Source: Streptomyces litmocidini (lineage in GTDB: Bacteria; Actinomycetota; Actinomycetes; Streptomycetales; Streptomycetaceae). From it: a stretch of 64,000 nucleotides of DNA. Position numbers and translations under genes: made by a program. The notes below the pieces were generated by a model, which was not told the DNA's origin, ran no database searches, and saw only the letters and a list, made by a program, of their open reading frames with translations. The stretch spans positions 62,001 through 126,000 of the forward strand of contig NZ_BMTQ01000015.1 in the NCBI RefSeq assembly GCF_014649755.1, in the 5' to 3' direction. Each line of letters begins with the position of its first letter. Within the stretch, counting starts at the first letter, position 1. Shown here one piece after another: positions 32,700 to 41,217 of the stretch.

Positions 32700-33888
32700 C
32701 GGTGAGGAGGAGTGCGGCTGAAGCGTCCGCGGTGCCGTCGTCGGGCCCGGCAGCCGTACGCGGCGGCCGCCTCCTCCGGTCCCTCCGGACCGCCGTACGT
32801 GCGCGGCACCCGGCCGCCCGGAAAAGGCGCGGTGAGCTGGAAGTGCGCCCCGCCGGGCCCGTGCTCCTCGGGCCGGCCGTCGCACTCGGAGTCGTCGCCG
32901 TCCTCCTCCGCCCGGGTCGCGACACGGTGGTACCACCAGGAACGGGTCGGCTCCGTCACCCGTTCCAGTGGGAGGTCGAGCAGGAGGGCGTGATGGGGCC
33001 GGTCTCCAACTCGCCCAGGACCGGGCTCCGTTCGAGGAACAGCGCGATGGCGAGCCGGTCCAGGGCGGCCGGCCGCCCGCGCATGCGGGCCGCGATCCGG
33101 GTCGCCCCCCTCGTCCGGCCGGTCCAGCAGCCTCAGGCCCGGCTCGCACGTGCCGCAGGACGAGCCGACCCGGTACAGCGGCTTACGGTCGAACGTCGGC
33201 GGCCGGTCCCGGCGCGGCCAGGAGGAACCGGGCGACGGCGGGTCGAAGGCGGCCCGGATCCGGCCCGCGCCCCCGTCGACGGAGAACCGGACCCGTGCCT
33301 CGGAGTCGACGACGGGACCCCCACCACGACGGGTGCGCGTGCGGTGCGGCCGCGCGGGGTGTTGGGGTCCGACAGAAGGGCGCCGAGGCGCGGCGCGAAG
33401 GACAGGTCGCCGGAGAGCCCCATGGCGTCCACGAGTTCGGGCGCGGGCGGGTGGCCGGCGCGAACGGCCTCCGCATCGGATGCCGGAGCGTCGTCCGCGT
33501 AGGTGCGCAGCACGTCGGCCGACAGCCGCGGCCGACGCGCCACGGCGGTCCGCAGCAGGTCCCTGCGGTCGTCGGCGGGGAGCGCGGCCCCGGCGAACAG
33601 GCGCGGCAGCACCGCGTCGCCCGGCGCGCCGAGGACGCCGAGGAATTGGGTGAGGTGCCTGCCGAAGGCGGCCCTGTCCGTGTCCGACCGGTACGGCGCC
33701 TCGGGCGCCTCGGCGAGGCGGTCCGGCCGGTCGGTCCTCAGCGCGTGCGGTGCGTGCCCCGGGTCGTCGGCGCGCAGGGCTGCGCGGAGACGTACCCGGA
33801 CGGCGTCGTGTTCCCCATGCGGGCAGTACCGGCCACGGGCGGGCGCAACGGCGTCGAGGAGGAAGAGACCGGCGGCCGACGGGGAACG
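32700..33888 (-). pseudogene. Multiply frameshifted gene for a large protein of unknown function
   Basis: Reading the reverse strand from about 33888, protein-like sequence continues but jumps frame at least three times. First comes LFLLDAV, DRAAFGRHLTQFLGVLG and LLRTAVARRPRLSADVLRTY (to about 33320), then ARVRFSVDGGAGRIRAAFD and SSCGTCEPGLRLLDRPD (to about 33100), then DRLAIALFLERSPVLGELETGP, then VTEPTRSWWYHRVATRAEED and GGAHFQLTAPFPGG (to about 32740). Together these would give one protein of roughly 380 residues with a CGTC motif. No intact start exists. The family is not recognised. Multiple breaks suggest a true pseudogene rather than one sequencing error. Confidence 0.6.
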
Positions 33889-33996
33889 TGCTCGACGGGA
33901 CCCGTCAGATCGCGCACAGGCCGGGGAGGAGGGTGACTCCCGCAGGCCCGTGATCCGCGTGGACCGAAGCGGCGGTCCCCTCGTCCTGCCGCCGCC

Positions 33997-34221
33997 TCAG
34001 AGGAGGTCCCGGCGGTCGTCCTCGGTCACCGTCGGGGCGACCGGAGGAACGACCATCCTGCGGCGGCGCAGGATGCTCGTGTACACGGCCGTGCCGATGA
34101 TGCCGACCGCCATGCAGATCAGCCCCACCAGGTCGAGGTTGACCCCGTCCATCTGCCAGTCGGTCGCGAACGTGAGGATGGCTCCCACGCCTATCAGGAT
34201 GATGCAGATTCCCAGACCCAC
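33997..34221 (-). CDS. DUF6458-type two-helix membrane protein
   Basis: The 74-residue protein starts at a GTG with GGGAGG 4 bases upstream and has two hydrophobic helices: GLGICIILIGVGAILTFAT and LDLVGLICMAVGIIGTAVY, joined by DWQMDGVNL. This matches the pattern of small DUF6458 proteins common in actinobacteria. The C-terminus is basic then acidic (RRRRM...TEDDRRDLL). The function is unknown. It is divergent from an MscS channel gene. Confidence 0.82.
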   Translation of the reverse strand: MGLGICIILIGVGAILTFATDWQMDGVNLDLVGLICMAVGIIGTAVYTSILRRRRMVVPPVAPTVTEDDRRDLL

Positions 34222-34400
34222 GGTTCCTCCCTTGTCGGATCGAACGGGTTCCGGGTACCCCGCCCCACCGATCTCATCCCCGGCCGGCGGCGGCGGTCGC
34301 CGCCGGGTCCGTCGGCGCCACGGCGACGGTGTGTGTTTGCCCGGCGGGCCGCCGGTGAGGCGAGAAGGAGTAAAGGATTCCATTCATCGACTGGGGAGCC

Positions 34401-35450
34401 ATGGAAAGCTTTGTTCGACTGGCGATCGTCCTCAGCGGCTCGACGCTGGCGGCCCTGACCGTCGGCCGGGCGGCGGACCTCCTCGCGCGGTACGCGGACG
34501 CGCGTCGCCCCGACACCCCTCTCTGGGGGCTGTTGAGGCGCTGTCGCACGCCGTTGTACGTCGTCCTGCTGTGCGCCGTGTTCCGGTGGTCGTACCGGGC
34601 CACGGACTGGCCTCCTCTCCTGGCGCACGCCGAAGCGCTCGACCACTTCCTCCTGTTGTGTCTGATCGGTGGCGGCGCCTGGCTGACGGTCCGCTTCGTC
34701 TCGGCCGTCGTCGAGTCCTCGTACGCGCGCTACGCCGGACGCACGCGCAACGCGGCACGGCTGCGCCGCGTCCGTACACAGGTCACGCTGCTCACCCGGG
34801 TGGTGGCGGTGGCCATAGGCGTGATCGCCGCGGCCTTCGCGCTCGTCACCTTCCCCTCCTTCCGGGGGCTCGGCACGTCGCTGCTCGCCTCGGCCGGGAT
34901 CATCGGCATCGTGGCCGGCGTCGCGGCGCAGTCCACCCTCGGGAACCTCTTCGCCGGCTTCCAGATCGCCTTCGGCGACATGGTCCGCATCGGCGACACG
35001 GTGGTCGTCGACGGGGAGTGGGGCACCGTGGAGGAGGTGACCCTCACCTTCCTCACCGTCCGGACCTGGGACGAACGCCGGGTCACCCTGCCCGTCTCGT
35101 ACTTCACCTCCCGCCCCTTCGAGAACTGGTCGCGCGGCGGCAACGAGCTGACCGGGACGGTGTTCCTCTACTGCGACCACTCCACGCCCATCCCGCTGAT
35201 GCGCACCCACTTCCGGGAGTTCCTCGACCTCTGCCCCGGCTGGGACGGCCGGGGCTGGGACCTCTCCGTCACCGACACCTCTCCGACGGGCATCACCGTG
35301 CGCGCCCTCGTGACCGCCAAGGACGCCGACGACCTGTGGACGACCCGCTGCGCCGTCCGGGAGGAGCTCGTCGCCTGGCTCACGCGGGAACACCCCGCCG
35401 CCCTCCCCCGCATCGTCACCGCCCCGGCGGCCGACGCGGCGCGGTCCTGA
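34401..35450 (+). CDS. MscS-family mechanosensitive channel
   Basis: The 349-residue protein has four hydrophobic segments (the last being the pore-lining helix with [35 protein letters not shown], the MscS hallmark) followed by the beta domain signature [41 protein letters not shown] and a C-terminal domain. Such channels open under membrane tension to release solutes after hypo-osmotic shock. The start at 34401 has GGGGAG very close upstream. It is divergent from a DUF6458 protein and followed by a SnoaL-like gene. Confidence 0.93.
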   Translation: MESFVRLAIVLSGSTLAALTVGRAADLLARYADARRPDTPLWGLLRRCRTPLYVVLLCAVFRWSYRATDWPPLLAHAEALDHFLLLCLIGGGAWLTVRFVSAVVESSYARYAGRTRNAARLRRVRTQVTLLTRVVAVAIGVIAAAFALVTFPSFRGLGTSLLASAGIIGIVAGVAAQSTLGNLFAGFQIAFGDMVRIGDTVVVDGEWGTVEEVTLTFLTVRTWDERRVTLPVSYFTSRPFENWSRGGNELTGTVFLYCDHSTPIPLMRTHFREFLDLCPGWDGRGWDLSVTDTSPTGITVRALVTAKDADDLWTTRCAVREELVAWLTREHPAALPRIVTAPAADAARS

Positions 35451-35517
35451 GGTGCGGACACCAGCCGCTCGGGGTGTTCGACGCGCCGTGCCCGGTCGGC
35501 GGATCTACGGTGGCGTC

Positions 35518-35898
35518 ATGAGCGACCCGGAGAAGAACAAGGCCACGGCCAAGGCGTTCTACGACCTGATGTTCAACCGGTGCCGTCCCGCCGAGGCCGT
35601 CGACCGGTACGTCGGCGCCACCTACGTGCAGCACAACCCGCACGTGGGCGACGGCAAGCAGGCCTTCATCGACTACTTCGAGCGCATGGCCGCCGAGTAC
35701 CCGGGCAAACGCGTCGAGTACAAGCGCGCCTTCGCCGAGGGCGACCACGTCGTGCTGCACTGCCACCAGGTCTGGCCCGACGAGGAGTACGCGGGCATCG
35801 ACATCTTCCGCTTCGACGCCGACGGCAGGATCGTCGAGCACTGGGACGTCCTCCAGGTCGTCCCGCCCGCCTCCGAGAACGACAACACCATGTTCTAG
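35518..35898 (+). CDS. SnoaL-like polyketide cyclase/NTF2-fold protein
   Basis: The 126-residue protein has the SnoaL signature: [14 protein letters not shown], then [27 protein letters not shown], then [40 protein letters not shown]. Proteins with this QHNP...GK pattern are small SnoaL-family enzymes or ligand-binding proteins of unassigned function. TACGGT, a possible -10 box, lies 7 bases before the ATG, so the transcript may be leaderless. It is a stand-alone gene after the MscS channel. Confidence 0.88.
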   Translation: MSDPEKNKATAKAFYDLMFNRCRPAEAVDRYVGATYVQHNPHVGDGKQAFIDYFERMAAEYPGKRVEYKRAFAEGDHVVLHCHQVWPDEEYAGIDIFRFDADGRIVEHWDVLQVVPPASENDNTMF

Positions 35899-36334
35899 CG
35901 ACGCTTCGGGCGAGGGCGTCACGCGTCGGTGGCGAACGCCGGAGCCCTGTCGGGCGCGGCACTGGGCGGTGCCATCGCCCTGTGCCGCTCCTCATGGCCC
36001 CGGACACCCGCGCTCCATGAGCGATGTGACGCCCGTCACGGAGCATGATGGCACGTCTCGGTGCCGAGCGGTGTCCAGAGGGCGTGACGCCGCCCGCACG
36101 GTACGGCCGGCCTCGGGACGGGTGCCGCGGATGAGCGGCTGCGCCGCCGGGCCGCTCGGGGCGCGGGCGGCCGGCACCGTGGTGAGCCGTGCCGCGGGGG
36201 CCGGGCCGGTGCGGTGGGCGCCGCGGATGCCGAACGGCGGCGCGTCGAGCGGGATCCGCACGACGGCGCCCAGCAGCGTCTGGTGTCGCCGCTCGTCCCC
36301 TGTACGGCTCCGGCCCCCCGGTCGTCACCGCGGG
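35899..36334. other. Intergenic stretch with a kinase fossil
   Basis: No intact gene is seen; the only recognisable item is the histidine-kinase motif at 36214-36300, annotated separately. Confidence 0.45.
36214..36300 (+). pseudogene. Fossil of a NarL-type sensor histidine kinase (HisKA_3 box)
   Basis: One frame reads AADAERRRVERDPHDGAQQRLVSPL, almost the exact dimerisation/phospho-acceptor box of NarL-type kinases (usually RRxERDLHDGAQQRL). The sequence before and after does not continue the kinase, so only about 25 codons remain. The match includes the histidine and the following DGAQQRL. It is a remnant of a deleted two-component system; no response regulator is in the window. Confidence 0.45.
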
Positions 36335-36712
36335 TCAGGTGGCCGTGGGCCAGGTGCGCAGCAGGGCGGCGATCCTCCCTGCGGTGCAGGTGGGATCGAG
36401 GAGCAGGTCCTTCAGGGCGATGGCGTCCTGGCGGGCCGGCTTGACGGGGACCCCGGCGGCCGCGAGGTACATGACGCCGGTCGCGGCGGCGACGGCCAGG
36501 TTGGAGCGCTCCAGCCAGCGGCACCGGCCCAGGGTGTGGATCAGGGCGGCGGCCTTGGCATAGGGGCCGTCGTACACCGGCTGTTCGAGCACCTCGGCCC
36601 GGTGGCGGGCGACGGCCGACACCGGGACGCCGTAGTCGTCGGGGGCCGGGTCGTCCGCTCCGGCGGCCTCCGCGACCTGCAGGATCCAGGGGACGTCGAT
36701 GTGCAGTTCCAT
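36335..36712 (-). CDS. Fic/Doc-like toxin component
   Basis: The 125-residue protein resembles actinobacterial Doc-type toxins: VDVPWILQVAEAAG-like start, PVYDGPYAKAAALIHTLGRCRWLERSNLAVAAATGVMYLAAAGVPVK, and DPTCTAGRIAALLRTW. Doc toxins modify translation factors such as EF-Tu with nucleoside phosphates. The canonical HxFx(D/E)GN(K/G)R motif is changed to HTLGRCRWLERSNL, losing the conserved Gly-Asn-Lys-Arg, so activity may be altered or absent. Its start codon overlaps the antitoxin stop by one base (TGATG), as in many toxin-antitoxin operons. The call rests on alignment by eye. Confidence 0.68.
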   Translation of the reverse strand: MELHIDVPWILQVAEAAGADDPAPDDYGVPVSAVARHRAEVLEQPVYDGPYAKAAALIHTLGRCRWLERSNLAVAAATGVMYLAAAGVPVKPARQDAIALKDLLLDPTCTAGRIAALLRTWPTAT

Positions 36713-36951
36713 CAGGCCGCGCGCGTTTCCCGGGGCGCCCGCTGGGCCTGCTCGGCCTCGTCGAAGACCGCCTGGTGTTCGGCCAGGAAGCGGGCGGCCG
36801 CCTCCACCGCGCGGGCGCGCAGGCCGCTGGCATCGTCCTGCACGAGCCGGGCGAGGTAGTCCCCCACGCTCAGCCCCAGGTCGGCGGCGCGCTTCTTCGC
36901 GAGTTCCGCCACGTCCTCGTCCACGCGTGCGCCCAGCTGTGTCTTCGCCAT
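36712..36951 (-). CDS. Antitoxin component of the Fic-like pair
   Basis: The 79-residue protein has an N-terminal ribbon-helix-helix-like segment (KTQLGARVDEDVAELAKKRAADLGLSVGDYLARLV) and a charged C-terminal helix (AARFLAEHQAVFDEAEQAQR) of the kind that embraces a toxin. It is directly upstream of the Fic-like gene. The ATG at 36951 has no Shine-Dalgarno sequence, and TACCAT, a possible -10 box, lies close upstream, so it may be translated from a leaderless mRNA. A perfect 30-bp palindrome abuts the start codon and is the probable autoregulatory operator. Confidence 0.72.
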   Translation of the reverse strand: MAKTQLGARVDEDVAELAKKRAADLGLSVGDYLARLVQDDASGLRARAVEAAARFLAEHQAVFDEAEQAQRAPRETRAA

Positions 36952-37440
36952 ACCCGCATGGTAACAGTCGTTACCATGCGGGCCAAGGGGCCGGGGCCCT
37001 TCGATGCGACCGCCAGGGGCCCGGCAGGTACGGCCGGTGTTCGTGGAGGACCCGCCGGGAGTCGTACCGCAGGGCCCGGCGGGTCTCCCCGGCACGGGTG
37101 ACGACCTCGATGGAGCCTCCGGTGGCGTCGCCCTTGGGGGCAGCGAGCCCGAGGAGGGCGTCGTCCCGGCCCGAGGGCGCACCTCCGGTCGGCTCGCCCC
37201 GGCGTCGGTGTGCGTGCCACTCGTTCCGGTGATGTGTGCGACCCGCGCGGAGGGGAGCGGGGAGCCGTACGGCGTCGACGGCGCCGAGCGCATTCCGCGG
37301 ATCTCATACGCTGGGAGTGATCGACGACCTACGTGCCGGGCCGAGTTGCCTCGTCACCGCCGTGCGGAAGGTCTGACCGAACACTCAGGGGCGGCGGGGG
37401 GTCAGGGGCTCCTCCTTGTCGCGGTTCGAAAGGAATCTCC
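36952..37440. other. Intergenic region between the toxin-antitoxin promoter and an SDR gene
   Basis: No intact gene is seen. A reverse-strand frame near 36960-37190 without start codon reads DDALLGLAAPKGDATGGSIEVV and LRYDSRRVLHEHRPYLPG, which looks protein-like but belongs to no family I recognise; it may be a gene remnant. Confidence 0.35.
36953..36982. promoter_or_regulatory. Perfect 13-bp-arm operator at the toxin-antitoxin promoter
   Basis: CCCGCATGGTAAC (36953-36965) and GTTACCATGCGGG (36970-36982) are perfect complements around AGTC. The palindrome starts one base upstream of the antitoxin ATG and covers its presumed -10 region. Confidence 0.82.
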
Positions 37441-38208
37441 ATGAATCTGCCTGCATCGGGCAGGCGCGTCCTCGTCAGCGGCGCGTCGCGTGGTCTCGGG
37501 CGCGCGGTGGCCCAGGCGTTCGCGGCCAACGGCGACCGGGTGGCCGTCCACTTCGGCTCGCGTGCCGAGGAGGCGCGCGTGAGTCTGGAGTCCCTCACCG
37601 GGACGGGTCACGTGCTGGTCGGCGGCGACCTCGCGAACCCGGCCCAGGCGGCTGCCGTGATGGACATGGCGACGGAGGGCCTCGGCGGGATCGACGTGTT
37701 GGTGAACAACGCGGCGGTGAACATCCGTCACCCCCTGGCGGAGACCCCGTACGAGGAGTGGGTGGCGGTGTGGCGGCAACACGTGGAGGTCAACCTGCTC
37801 GCCACCGCGAACCTGAGTCATCTCGCCGCCCGGCTCATGATCGAGCAGGGCACGGGAGGCCGGATCGTGAACATCGGCTCCCGCGGCGCCTTCCGGGGCG
37901 AGCCCGACCATCCGGCGTACGGGGCGACGAAGGCCGCCGTGCACGCGCTGGGCCAGTCGCTCGCGGTCTCGCTCGCCCCGTACGGCATCGCCGTCGCCTC
38001 GGTCGCCCCCGGCTTCTTCGCGACCGAACGCGTCGCGTCGCGCCTGGAAGGGCCCGAGGGCGAGTCGATCCGGAAGCAGAGCCCGTTCGGCAGGGTGGGG
38101 TCGGTCGAGGAGATCGCGGCGGCGGTGCTCTGGCTCTCCTCTCCCGCCGCCGCATGGTCCTCCGGCACGATCCTCGACATCAACGGCGCTTCTCATCTGC
38201 GGAGTTGA
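37441..38208 (+). CDS. Short-chain dehydrogenase/reductase
   Basis: The 255-residue protein is a classical SDR: VLVSGASRGLGRAVA for the cofactor loop (TGxxxGxG with Ser for Thr), NNAAV, catalytic Ser in IVNIGSRG, YGATKAA for the Tyr-x3-Lys pair, and VAPGFFATE. The residue after strand 2 (HFGSRAEEA) suggests NADP(H) preference (inference). Usual substrates are secondary alcohols or ketones; none is indicated. AAAGGA lies 7 bases before the ATG. It is followed after about 110 bases by a phosphatase fossil on the other strand. Confidence 0.92.
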   Translation: MNLPASGRRVLVSGASRGLGRAVAQAFAANGDRVAVHFGSRAEEARVSLESLTGTGHVLVGGDLANPAQAAAVMDMATEGLGGIDVLVNNAAVNIRHPLAETPYEEWVAVWRQHVEVNLLATANLSHLAARLMIEQGTGGRIVNIGSRGAFRGEPDHPAYGATKAAVHALGQSLAVSLAPYGIAVASVAPGFFATERVASRLEGPEGESIRKQSPFGRVGSVEEIAAAVLWLSSPAAAWSSGTILDINGASHLRS

Positions 38209-38322
38209 AGGACACGCACGAGGGCGGTCCCGCCTCCTCCGGCTCGTGCCGCCGCCGTTCCGCAGCAACGGAGCAGCGGGCCGGCGGGGGCGCGCCGGCC
38301 GGAGCGGCGACGTGCGCACCGG

Positions 38323-38862
38323 TCAGGGGCCCGGCGCGTGGCGGACGACCAGGAGGGCGACGACGTCGCCGACGGCGAGGGCGGTGGCGCCGTCCGTCAG
38401 GGTGAACGCGTCGTACCAGTCGCCGCCCACCTGGGAGGCGTCCGGCGCGGACAGGTGGCGGGCGGTCATGGTGCGGGCCGGGGTGTACGGCAGTTTCGGC
38501 AGCAGGTGGCGCCGCATGGTCTCGGCGACCTTGCGCTGTCGCTGGTGGAGGGGGGGCGTTCTCCAGGGCGAAGCCGGCGCGGCGGGCGATGTCCTCCAGG
38601 AGGGCGGTGTCGGTCGCGGTGAACGGCCGCGGCCGGTCGGCGCGGCCGAGGGTGAGGGCGCCCGGCACCCCGTGCGGGCCGCGGAGGGGGGCCATGGTCG
38701 CCGAGTGCATGCCGGTCGCCTCGAACAGGCGCCGCTGCTCGACCGCGATGCCGGAGTCCGGTGGTCCCTGGCAGGTCTCGGGGCCCTGCCTCCCCGGACA
38801 CCGGGCATGTCCTTCACCGGCCCACAACAGCTGAACCCGCCGCCGGTCCCCGTCACCGGCAC
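38323..38862 (-). pseudogene. Fossil of a GAF-SpoIIE (PP2C-type) phosphatase
   Basis: On the reverse strand the C-terminal part of a GAF domain (LFEATGMHSATMAPLRGPHGVPGALTLGR, then TALLEDIARRAGFALENA) is in one frame, and the start of the SpoIIE phosphatase domain (AETMRRHLLPKLPY, then SQVGGDWYDAFTLTDGATALAVGDV) in another. After the first Asp motif GGDWYDA the domain stops within 20 residues at 38323, so the C-terminal two thirds, including other metal ligands, is missing. The gene is both frameshifted and truncated. These proteins normally dephosphorylate anti-anti-sigma factors in response to ligands. Confidence 0.65.
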
Positions 38863-38954
38863 GGGGCCGGACGAGTGGACGCGTTCTCCCGGCGGTGGGG
38901 AGAGGCGCAGAAGTGCCTTGTGCCCGGTGCTCGCCCTGCATTGGGCTGTCCCCC

Positions 38955-40688
38955 ATGAAGCTGTCCCCCGTGAAGAAGAGAAGCGTCGCCTCGCTGACCG
39001 CCGCCCTGGCCGTGACGGCCCTTCTGTCGGCAGGCGCGCCGGAGCGACGTGCGGTGGCCGCCGGGTTCGGTGCCGATCGTTCCTCGCCCCGCGTCGAGTC
39101 GGCGTCCCTGCGCGGGGTGGACCTGGACACCGTGACGATCCCCGAGCTGCAGGCGCGGATGAAGCGCGGGCGCCTGACCTCGTCGGAGCTGACGCAGGCC
39201 TACCTCCACCGGATCGAGGCGGTCGATCCGAAGATCAACGCGGTGCTGCGCACCGACTCGACGGCCCTGAGCCAGGCAGCCGCCAGTGATGCCAGGCATC
39301 GTCTCGGAAGGGTCCGCGGTCCGCTCGACGGCATTCCCGTCCTGTTGAAGGACAACGTGAACACCCGGGACATGCCGACGACGGCCGGTTCGCTGGCACT
39401 GGCCGGAAGCCCGCCCGCCACGGACGCCGAGCTGGTCGGAAGACTGCGTGCGGCGGGGGCGGTGATCCTCGGCAAGACGAACATGTCCGAATGGGCCAAC
39501 TTCCGCGCGGCGAAGCCGACGTCGGGCTGGTCGGCGGTCGGCGGACAGACGCACAACCCCTACGTCCTGGACCGCAATCCGTGCGGATCGTCCTCCGGTT
39601 CGGCCGCCGCCGTCGCCGCTTCGTTGGCACAGGTGGCCGTCGGCACCGAGACGGACGGCTCCATCGTGTGCCCGGCCGGGATGAACGGGGTCGTCGGCCA
39701 CAAGCCCAGTCTCGGGCTGGTCAGCCAAGCGGGAGTCGTCCCGATCTCCGCCGAGCAGGACACGGCCGGTCCCCTGGCGCGCAATGTCGTCGACACGGCG
39801 ATCGCCTTCTCGGTGCTCAGCGGTCACGGCGCCGTGGCGGCCGACGGCACCACCGGCCTCGCGGAGGCGTTCCCGCGCCCGGGTTCCCTGCGCGGCAAAC
39901 GGATCGGCCTGTGGCGGCTCCCCTCGCTCGGCGCCGGCGTGGACGCCCTGATGACCCGCACCGCGACACGGCTTCGTGCCGCCGGGGCCCGGGTCGTCGA
40001 GGTGACTCCCCCGTACCAGGACAGGCTCGCCGAGCTCGAGTTCCCCGCCCTGCTGAGCGAGTTCCACCGGGACGTCGACGCCTACCTCGCCTCCCGCGAG
40101 GGGCCTCGCGACCTCGCCGGCCTGATCGGGTTCAACCGCGCGCATCCGGCCGAGCAGACCTGCTTCGCCGGCCAGGAGCTGTTCGAGCAGGCCCTCGCCG
40201 CGCCCTCGACCACGGACCCGCGTCACCGGGCCCTGCGCGCGGAGCTGAAGGACCTGTCCCGGCGTTCCATCGACGAGACCATGGCCGCTCACGGCCTGGA
40301 CGCCATCGCCTCCCCGGCGAACCCGCCCGCCTGGACGACCGACTGCGCGCGGGGCGACAACGACGTGATCCCGTCCTCCACTCCGGCCGCTGTCGCCGGC
40401 TATCCCTCGCTGTCCGTACCCGCCGGCTTCGTCGGCGAACTGCCGGTCGGCCTGCTCCTGATGGCCGGCGATCGGCAGGACGACGACCTGCTGTCGCTGG
40501 GGGCCGCGGTCGAGCAGCGGCTCGACGCCTGGCGCGCGCCCCGGTACCTGCCCTCGGTGACGTCTCGCACCACGGGCCGGGAGCCCTCTTGGCGGGGGCG
40601 TCCTCGGCTCGTGCCAGGGCCGAGGAGCGAATCCGTCCGGCGCGAGACCGCCCCGTGGGCCGGTCACCGGGGTCCGCACGTGCGTTGA
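38955..40688 (+). CDS. Secreted amidase-signature family enzyme
   Basis: The 577-residue protein has a signal peptide (basic KLSPVKKRS, then a hydrophobic core to about residue 36) and an amidase domain with the Ser-cisSer-Lys triad: Lys in VLLKDNVN, the GSSSGSAAAVAA loop, and Ser in GTETDGSIVCPA. Amidases of this type hydrolyse linear amides; secretion implies an extracellular substrate, perhaps peptide amides or wall-derived compounds. The C-terminal 50 residues are arginine-rich and probably unstructured. The ATG at 38955 gives a proper signal peptide; no good Shine-Dalgarno is seen. The upstream GTG at 38895 is less likely. Confidence 0.92.
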   Translation: MKLSPVKKRSVASLTAALAVTALLSAGAPERRAVAAGFGADRSSPRVESASLRGVDLDTVTIPELQARMKRGRLTSSELTQAYLHRIEAVDPKINAVLRTDSTALSQAAASDARHRLGRVRGPLDGIPVLLKDNVNTRDMPTTAGSLALAGSPPATDAELVGRLRAAGAVILGKTNMSEWANFRAAKPTSGWSAVGGQTHNPYVLDRNPCGSSSGSAAAVAASLAQVAVGTETDGSIVCPAGMNGVVGHKPSLGLVSQAGVVPISAEQDTAGPLARNVVDTAIAFSVLSGHGAVAADGTTGLAEAFPRPGSLRGKRIGLWRLPSLGAGVDALMTRTATRLRAAGARVVEVTPPYQDRLAELEFPALLSEFHRDVDAYLASREGPRDLAGLIGFNRAHPAEQTCFAGQELFEQALAAPSTTDPRHRALRAELKDLSRRSIDETMAAHGLDAIASPANPPAWTTDCARGDNDVIPSSTPAAVAGYPSLSVPAGFVGELPVGLLLMAGDRQDDDLLSLGAAVEQRLDAWRAPRYLPSVTSRTTGREPSWRGRPRLVPGPRSESVRRETAPWAGHRGPHVR

Positions 40689-40762
40689 TCTTCCGGGCGG
40701 TGGCCGAGTACCGCCGCAGACGGTACGGGCGGGCCGGGTGAGCGGACCCGCCCGCCCGACAC

Positions 40763-40850
40763 ACCCGTCACCGCGTCACCGCGTCACCGCGTCACCCCGT
40801 CACCCCGTCACCCCGTCACCGCGTCACCGCGTCACGCCGTCACCCCGTCA
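40763..40850. repeat. Eleven-unit octamer tandem repeat
   Basis: Units of 8 bp with the form CCGCGTCA or CCCCGTCA run head to tail eleven times from 40763 to 40850; the first (ACCCGTCA) and ninth (CGCCGTCA) units vary. All units share CGTCA, and the variation is at the second and third positions. The array lies 74 bases after the amidase stop. Confidence 0.92.
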
Positions 40851-40864
40851 CCGGAGATCACGGA

Positions 40865-41179
40865 ATGACCGGCCGGTGTCCCGCCGCCGAATCCCCACCC
40901 CGTTCGCGCCGCGGCCCGTACTGCGGACCGATCCCGCTGGAGGACGGCGCCCTCTTCACGATGCCCCCCAGAGCCGCCCAGGACGCTCCGAGAGGATTCG
41001 GGCGGGCCCACCACGCCACGCGGCGCGCCGGGGGCCTCTTCCTCCGCATCGTCGAATCCGGCTGCAGCGATCTCGCCCTCGTGCGCGTGACCGGGCCCCT
41101 CACCGCGGCTCCACGCCCACCGTCCCGCGCGGCGGACCTGACGCTCACGGACGCGCGGTCCGCTCCGCGCGGGAGATGA
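40865..41179 (+). CDS. Doubtful small ORF
   Basis: A 104-codon frame starts at an ATG with GGAG 8 bases upstream, just after the octamer repeat. The product contains one ordered-looking segment (GGLFLRIVESGCSDLALVRVTGPL) in otherwise Arg/Pro-rich sequence. It ends 38 bases before the next gene. It could be a real small protein or chance coding. Confidence 0.25.
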   Translation: MTGRCPAAESPPRSRRGPYCGPIPLEDGALFTMPPRAAQDAPRGFGRAHHATRRAGGLFLRIVESGCSDLALVRVTGPLTAAPRPPSRAADLTLTDARSAPRGR

Positions 41180-41217
41180 TGGGCGGGAAAAGACGAAGAG
41201 CGAGATCAGGAGCTTCC

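Larger units (their letters stand above)
40689..41217. other. Stretch with an octamer repeat and one doubtful small ORF
   Basis: Apart from the octamer array (40763-40850) and the doubtful ORF at 40865-41179, nothing is recognised between the amidase and the thioredoxin-fold gene. Confidence 0.4.

Noticed and set aside
36960-37190. A protein-like reverse-strand segment near the toxin-antitoxin promoter
   Set aside because: It has no start codon and no recognisable family; kept only as a remark in the intergenic entry.
40763-40850. CRISPR or coding repeat
   Set aside because: Octamers are contiguous, have no spacers, and the unit is not a multiple of three.
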